33,826 bases of DNA from positions 1 to 33,826 of the forward strand of contig VGBI01000019.1 of assembly GCA_016870595.1 (NCBI GenBank), in the 5' to 3' direction. Origin of the DNA: Actinomycetota bacterium (GTDB taxonomy: Bacteria; Actinomycetota; Acidimicrobiia; IMCC26256; PALSA-555). Made by a program: the position numbers and the translations under genes. A model generated the notes under the pieces. That model had not been told where the DNA came from, did not search any database, and saw only the letters and a program-made list of their open reading frames with translations. Below, in pieces: positions 28,343 through 33,826 of this stretch (position 1 is its first letter; every line of letters begins with the position of its first letter).

Positions 28343-29059
28343 GTGCCCGCCGCCCCCGTCCCGCCGCCCGTCCCCGCCGCACCCGGCCCGCCCGCCCCGG
28401 GCCGGGTGGCGCCGCCCGCCCGGCCCGGCCGGCGCGAGCTCGCCGCCGCACTGGTCTTCCCGGCCCGCTGCCCCGGGTGCGGGGTCCCGGCCGAGCCGGC
28501 CTGCGCCGCCTGCCTGGCCGCCGTCCCCCGGGCGCCCGCGGCTCCGCCCCCGCCCGGCATCGACGCCTGGGTCGCCCCCTTCGCCTACCGGGGCGTGGTG
28601 CGCGAGGTGATCACCCGGGCCAAGTACCGCGACCGTCATGCCGCGCTCCCGTGGCTGGCCCGGGCCATGGCCGGGGCCTGGTGGGCGGCCGACCTCCCGC
28701 CGCCCGACGCGGTCACCTGGGTCCCCGCGGCCCCGGCCCGCCGACGCGCCCGCGGGGTCGACCACGCCCGCCGTCTCGCGACCGGGGTCGCGGGCGCCCT
28801 CGGGGTCCCGGCCGTCGCGTTGCTCGTCCGACGCGACCCGCAGCCCCAGACCGGCCGGGGGCTCGACGCGCGGCGGGCGGGCCCCGACGTCGGGCTGCGG
28901 CCCGGGTCCGCCCGGCGCGTGGTCCCGGGCCGGCTGCTCCTGGTCGACGACGTCGCCACCACCGGCGCGACGTTGCGGGTCTGTGCCGCGGTCCTGCGGG
29001 CGGCGGGGGTGGCGTCGGTCGTGGCCTGCACCGGGGCCCGGACGCCCGGGCGGGGCTGA
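28343..29059 (+). CDS. ComF family protein / phosphoribosyltransferase
   Basis: A 238-residue ComF-type protein. A Pro/Ala-rich N-terminus (about 35 residues) is followed by a zinc-ribbon-like four-cysteine motif (CPGCGVPAEPACAACL), FAYRGVVREVITRAKYRDR typical of the family, VTWVPAAPARRRARGVDHAR, and the PRPP-binding loop RLLLVDDVATTGATLRVCAA. Family members are linked to DNA uptake or to salvage-type phosphoribosyl transfer, but the reaction is generally unproven. No other competence genes are present. The GTG at 28343 is chosen by the hexamer 6 nt upstream. It diverges from uvrD2 by 79 bp and is followed after 22 bp by the membrane-protein gene, which has its own hexamer. Confidence 0.87.
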   Translation: MPAAPVPPPVPAAPGPPAPGRVAPPARPGRRELAAALVFPARCPGCGVPAEPACAACLAAVPRAPAAPPPPGIDAWVAPFAYRGVVREVITRAKYRDRHAALPWLARAMAGAWWAADLPPPDAVTWVPAAPARRRARGVDHARRLATGVAGALGVPAVALLVRRDPQPQTGRGLDARRAGPDVGLRPGSARRVVPGRLLLVDDVATTGATLRVCAAVLRAAGVASVVACTGARTPGRG

Positions 29060-29069
29060 CCGCCGCTTG

Positions 29070-29075
29070 TAGTCT
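29070..29075 (+). promoter_or_regulatory. -10-like hexamer TAGTCT for the polytopic membrane protein gene
   Basis: TAGTCT, then CCGCCG, then GTG at 29082: a 6-nt spacer inside the 22-bp gap after the comF-like gene. Confidence 0.55.
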
Positions 29076-29081
29076 CCGCCG

Positions 29082-30536
29082 GTGGCGACCGGCGCGGTGG
29101 GAGGACGGCTCGCCCGCAGCGCCCCGTGGGCCACCGGAGGGATCCTGGTGGTCTTCGCCGGACTCCGGGTCCTCGCCACCGTCGGGCTCCCGGTGTCGGT
29201 GTGGCCCGACTCGGCGAGCTACTTCGACTTCCGCCTCTGGGGTGCCGTGCGCTTCCCCATGGTGACCGCCCCGTACTCGTTGCTCGGCGACCCGGCCGCG
29301 GTCGTCGGGGTCCAGGCCGTGGTCGGCGCCGTCGCCTGGGCCCTCGGGCTCCTGGTGGCGGCTCGTCTCATCACCGTCGTCGGGGTGCGACTCGGCTTCC
29401 TGCTCCTCGGGTGCGCGCTCGGGCTGACGCCGCCGGTGACGACCTTCGACCGGGCGCTGCTCAGCGAGTCGTTCGCGATCTCGCTCACGGTGCTGCTCGT
29501 GGCGATGGTCCTGCACTTCGCCTGCCGGCCCGGGCGCACGGCCGCGGCCGGGGTCGTCGGGGTCGGCGTGCTGTGGGGCCTCAGCCGACCGAGCCAGTCG
29601 CTGCTCCTCGTGGTCGTCGCCGTGCTGGTCGCGGCCCTCGGCTCGGTGCGGTCGCACCGCCGCTGGGCCTGGCCGGTGGCCGGCACGCTCGCAGTGGTCG
29701 CCGTCGTCGGAGGGCTCCTCGCGTCGTCGACCAGCCAGGTCCAGGAGTACAACTCGGCCCAGATCCTCGTGCAGCGAGTCCTCACCAGCGACGAGCGCAC
29801 CGAGTGGTTCGTGTCCCGCGGCATGCCCGACACCGGCGCGGCGCTCCTCGCGATCGCGGCGAGCCGCTTCCGCGACCCGGCCGTCGAGCTGCAGGACGAC
29901 CCCCGGTTCGGCCCCTGGCTGCGCGACGAGTTCACGGGGGTCTACCTGCGCTACCTCGTCTCGCACCCTGGGTACGCGGTGGGCCAACCCCTCAGTCAGG
30001 ACACGACGGCCCGGGCCCTGCTGGGCACGGACGAGTACGGTCAGGCCCGGGCGGTGCTCCCCGGTCCCGTCGTCGCGGTGTTCTGGCCGCGCTCGTCCGC
30101 TGCCCGGCTGGTCGATGTCATCGTCGCCCTGGTGGTGCTCGGCGCCGGGGTGGCCGCCGCGGTGAGGTCGCCGGGTCGCCGCCGGGCGCTCGCCGGTGCG
30201 GGTGGCGTCCTCCTGGTCACGGTGGCGAACCTCGTGCTCGTCACCCACACGACGGGCTGGGAGTACGAGCGCCTGCTGCTCCCGGTGGGCATCGGCGCCC
30301 GGTTGGCCCTGGTCTGGCTGGCGGCGACCCTGGTCGGCGGGGTGGCGGTCGGCGGGGTGACGGTCAGCGAGCGCGTTGCCAGCGCCGGGCCAGCGTGGCG
30401 GTGGCGTCGTCGAGGTGCGGCCCGTACCGCGTCAGCAGCCGACCGAGCACCGCACACCCCTGGCGCTGCGGCGCCCGGGGGCAGTCCCGCAGCGACCGCA
30501 GCGGGTCCTGGGCCCGGTCGACCCGATACACCGTGA
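29082..30536 (+). CDS. Polytopic membrane protein, possible GT-C-type glycosyltransferase
   Basis: A 484-residue integral membrane protein with about ten hydrophobic helices. An early outside loop carries an acidic motif (WPDSASYFDFRLWG) between helices 1 and 2, a position where GT-C glycosyltransferases keep catalytic acids; a larger soluble loop (about residues 216-340) separates helices 7 and 8. I do not recognise a named family. The neighbouring AftA-like gene makes a role in envelope glycan assembly plausible, but that is inference. The start is fixed by TAGTCT 6 nt before the GTG. The last about 57 residues (from [12 protein letters not shown]) lie opposite the AftA-like gene and look like antisense sequence. 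A stop in another frame at 30358-30360 would end the protein right after the last helix, so a 3' frameshift is possible. Confidence 0.65.
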   Translation: MATGAVGGRLARSAPWATGGILVVFAGLRVLATVGLPVSVWPDSASYFDFRLWGAVRFPMVTAPYSLLGDPAAVVGVQAVVGAVAWALGLLVAARLITVVGVRLGFLLLGCALGLTPPVTTFDRALLSESFAISLTVLLVAMVLHFACRPGRTAAAGVVGVGVLWGLSRPSQSLLLVVVAVLVAALGSVRSHRRWAWPVAGTLAVVAVVGGLLASSTSQVQEYNSAQILVQRVLTSDERTEWFVSRGMPDTGAALLAIAASRFRDPAVELQDDPRFGPWLRDEFTGVYLRYLVSHPGYAVGQPLSQDTTARALLGTDEYGQARAVLPGPVVAVFWPRSSAARLVDVIVALVVLGAGVAAAVRSPGRRRALAGAGGVLLVTVANLVLVTHTTGWEYERLLLPVGIGARLALVWLAATLVGGVAVGGVTVSERVASAGPAWRWRRRGAARTASAADRAPHTPGAAAPGGSPAATAAGPGPGRPDTP

Positions 30537-32316
30537 GCCCCGAGCCCGGGACCGTCCGGGCCGAGAACACCGGCTGGTCGAACGCCGCCGCCGGGAACGT
30601 CACCGAGCGCTCGCGCACCCCGTTGGGGAAGGCGTCGTCGAGCCAGGAGTAGCGCAGGCCCCCGGCCCCGGCGCGCAGCGCGACCGCGTCGACCTGGTCG
30701 TAGCGGTTGTGCAGGAGCGCGAGCGCGAACGCCTCGGGGTCGCGCTCGCGGCCGAGCCGGGTGAGCAGATCGGCGCGGGCCTCGAACCGGGCCGCCGGAT
30801 GGCTGTAGTGGGCGTTGGTCGCGTTGAAGAGGTACGCGGGGAGGAACGCCGGGATCTCCACGGCGTCGGTGAGGACGACGGGGTCGGCCCGGCTGCCTGC
30901 GAGGGCCCGGTCGAACCCGTCGATCCAGCCCGGGTCCGTGGTCGCCCGCTGCTGCTCCACGTAGGGCATGGACCGGACGGCCTCCTGCCCGAACGCGACG
31001 GTGAGCACCACGGCCCCGAGCCCGACGAGCATCACCATCGCCGTGCGGTCGATCCGGCGTGTCGCCCCGGTCGCCGTCGCCAGGCGGGCGAGATCGACCG
31101 CGGCGAGCGCGGCCCCGGCCGCCAGGAGGTACTCGAGCAGGCCCTGGGTGCGCAGGGTGTCGAGCGGGAAGTCGGCGAGGAAGCCCACGTAGCCGAGCAG
31201 GTAGAGGGCGTAGGCCGCCACCACGAGCCCGAGGAGGTGCAACGACACGCGCCGTCGGTGCGCAGTCGCGGCGAGGCCGACCAGGCCGGCGAGCAGCACG
31301 AACCCCTCGAGGTCGAAGGCGAGGAACGGGGTCGGGAACGGGACCTCGCCCGCCGTGAAGTAGCGGTTCTGCATCGCCCGGGAGCCCGGGGTGCTGAGGA
31401 TGCTCACGGCGAGAGGCAGCCAGTAGGGCGCGGTGACGACGCCGACCCCGGCGAGGACGATCAACGCGGCCCGCAGGTCGGCCGGCTCCGGGGTGCGACC
31501 GTGGCGCCGGGAGATCCGGCGCGTGCCCAGCAGCGCGACGAGGTGGAGCGCGGCGACGAACAGGACGTACCAGTAGGTGCACGCGACGACGGCCCCGAGC
31601 AGCACGCCGAGTGCGAGCGCGCCCGGCCCGGCGCGCCGGTCGGGATCCCGCCCGACCCCGAGCACGAAGTGCAGCCACCACGGGACGAACACCACGATCG
31701 CGAGCCAGAGCTGGGGGACGTACCACTCCTGGAAGACCAGGGACGTCACGACGACGACGACCGCAGCCCGGCGGGGTCCGACCACCGGCCGCCACAGCAA
31801 CCACCCAGCCGTGGGGACGAGGAAGGCCACCGTCAGCATCCCGATCTTGAGCATCTCCCACGGCGCGGCCCCCACGACCGGACCGGCCCGTCCGAGCAGC
31901 CAGAAGTAGAGCGGCGGGTAGAACGACGGCAGGTCGCGGTAGGTGTGGTCGACGAGCGACCAGGTGTGGCCGAACTTCGTGAGGTACGCGGTGCGGAAGC
32001 CCTGGTCGGCGAGGTAGCCGAGGGGCCCGAACCGACTGCCGTTCAGGATGATCGCTGCGCCGCCGCACAGGAACAGCCCGGTCAGCAGGGCGACCAGGCC
32101 GCCGGTCGCCTCGGGTCGGCCCCGGCGCGCGACGACGAGCACGCCCGTGCCGACGGCGAGGGCGAGGAGCACCTGGGTGACCACCTCGACCGTCGGGTCG
32201 GCCCCCACGGCACGCGGGGCCAGGGCCACGAGGAGCCCGGTCACCACGACCGCGGTGCCGGCGAGCATGACGGTGCCGGCGTCGGGACGTCGGGTCTCCG
32301 CCTCGCTCGCCGCCAT
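30364..32316 (-). CDS. AftA-like arabinofuranosyltransferase (GT-C family)
   Basis: A 650-residue membrane protein, close to the length of mycobacterial AftA (643), the enzyme that adds the first arabinofuranose from decaprenyl-phosphoarabinose to galactan. The N-terminal half is multi-helical. The loop at about residues 107-150 ([18 protein letters not shown], then [18 protein letters not shown] and [11 protein letters not shown]) matches my recollection of the AftA signature DQxFRTxYLT...TY..LP.FYPP..FW..GR...PAWEM.K. The C-terminal soluble part has [16 protein letters not shown], then [18 protein letters not shown], resembling the AftA C-terminal domain. The ATG at 32316 has TACGCT 7 nt upstream and diverges from secA. 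Its 3' end overlaps the preceding convergent gene by 173 bp as read. Acceptor and donor are unproven outside mycolate-producing actinobacteria. Confidence 0.8.
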   Translation of the reverse strand: MAASEAETRRPDAGTVMLAGTAVVVTGLLVALAPRAVGADPTVEVVTQVLLALAVGTGVLVVARRGRPEATGGLVALLTGLFLCGGAAIILNGSRFGPLGYLADQGFRTAYLTKFGHTWSLVDHTYRDLPSFYPPLYFWLLGRAGPVVGAAPWEMLKIGMLTVAFLVPTAGWLLWRPVVGPRRAAVVVVVTSLVFQEWYVPQLWLAIVVFVPWWLHFVLGVGRDPDRRAGPGALALGVLLGAVVACTYWYVLFVAALHLVALLGTRRISRRHGRTPEPADLRAALIVLAGVGVVTAPYWLPLAVSILSTPGSRAMQNRYFTAGEVPFPTPFLAFDLEGFVLLAGLVGLAATAHRRRVSLHLLGLVVAAYALYLLGYVGFLADFPLDTLRTQGLLEYLLAAGAALAAVDLARLATATGATRRIDRTAMVMLVGLGAVVLTVAFGQEAVRSMPYVEQQRATTDPGWIDGFDRALAGSRADPVVLTDAVEIPAFLPAYLFNATNAHYSHPAARFEARADLLTRLGRERDPEAFALALLHNRYDQVDAVALRAGAGGLRYSWLDDAFPNGVRERSVTFPAAAFDQPVFSARTVPGSGLTVYRVDRAQDPLRSLRDCPRAPQRQGCAVLGRLLTRYGPHLDDATATLARRWQRAR

Positions 32317-32323
32317 CGGCCGG

Positions 32324-32329
32324 AGCGTA
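32324..32329 (-). promoter_or_regulatory. -10-like hexamer TACGCT for the AftA-like gene
   Basis: Minus-strand TACGCT with a 7-nt spacer to the ATG at 32316. Confidence 0.5.
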
Positions 32330-32375
32330 CCGCCGCGTCGCGTGGCGCCGGGGTCGCCGCCCGAGGGGTCGCCGG

Positions 32376-32381
32376 TACACT
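32376..32381 (+). promoter_or_regulatory. -10-like hexamer TACACT for secA
   Basis: TACACT with an 8-nt spacer (CCGGCGAC) to the ATG at 32390; a leader of about one or two bases is implied. Confidence 0.5.
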
Positions 32382-32389
32382 CCGGCGAC

Positions 32390-33826
<1,437 letters not shown>

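Overview
The window is about 33.8 kb of very GC-rich (over 70 % by eye), densely packed DNA with GTG and ATG starts in similar numbers. Gene content (MeaB, biotin-dependent acyl-CoA carboxylase, alpha-methylacyl-CoA racemase, LpdA-type quinone reductase, UvrD2-type helicase with HRDC domain, LCP ligases, an AftA-like arabinosyltransferase) points to an actinobacterium. I infer an acidimicrobial-type lineage rather than Mycobacterium or Streptomyces, but without a phylogeny this is only a guess. It reads as ordinary chromosomal backbone: I see no tRNA or rRNA, insertion sequence, phage, CRISPR array or plasmid signature, and no gene-free stretch over 300 bp.

Layout. 1-4.4 kb: the 3' part of meaB, an enoyl-CoA hydratase, galT coupled to a SRPBCC protein on the minus strand, and an LpdA-like flavoprotein diverging from galT. 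4.4-7.8 kb: a secreted peptidoglycan-binding protein with an apparent frameshift, the biotin carboxylase/BCCP subunit, and, divergent from it, the biotin ligase birA (also with an apparent frameshift). 7.8-9.9 kb: pabC and pabB for p-aminobenzoate. 9.95-12.8 kb: two tandem LytR-CpsA-Psr genes. 12.8-16.5 kb: xthA, alpha-methylacyl-CoA racemase, purK and a small winged-helix regulator. 16.6-17.9 kb: a LemA-like gene followed by an unusual ORF that joins the N-terminus of a cation P-type ATPase to the C-terminus of an HtpX-type protease. 18.1-24.2 kb: gltB-gltD. 24.2-29.1 kb: aldehyde dehydrogenase, a thermonuclease-like protein, uvrD2 and a ComF-type phosphoribosyltransferase. 29.1-33.8 kb: a polytopic membrane protein, an AftA-like arabinofuranosyltransferase and the 5' part of secA.

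Functional themes are acyl-CoA and propionyl/methylmalonyl-CoA metabolism (meaB, crotonase, racemase, carboxylase and its biotin ligase), envelope glycopolymer assembly (LCP pair, AftA-like enzyme, peptidoglycan-binding protein), nitrogen assimilation (gltBD), folate and purine synthesis (pabBC, purK), and DNA repair (xthA, uvrD2).

The most striking global signal is regulatory. Eleven genes on both strands carry a TANNNT hexamer ending 6-8 nt before the start codon (exactly 6 nt for seven of them) and usually lack a Shine-Dalgarno sequence, which is the signature of leaderless transcription. The most unusual gene is the P-type ATPase/HtpX chimera next to lemA. Two genes carry what look like single-base deletions that could be real mutations or consensus errors.
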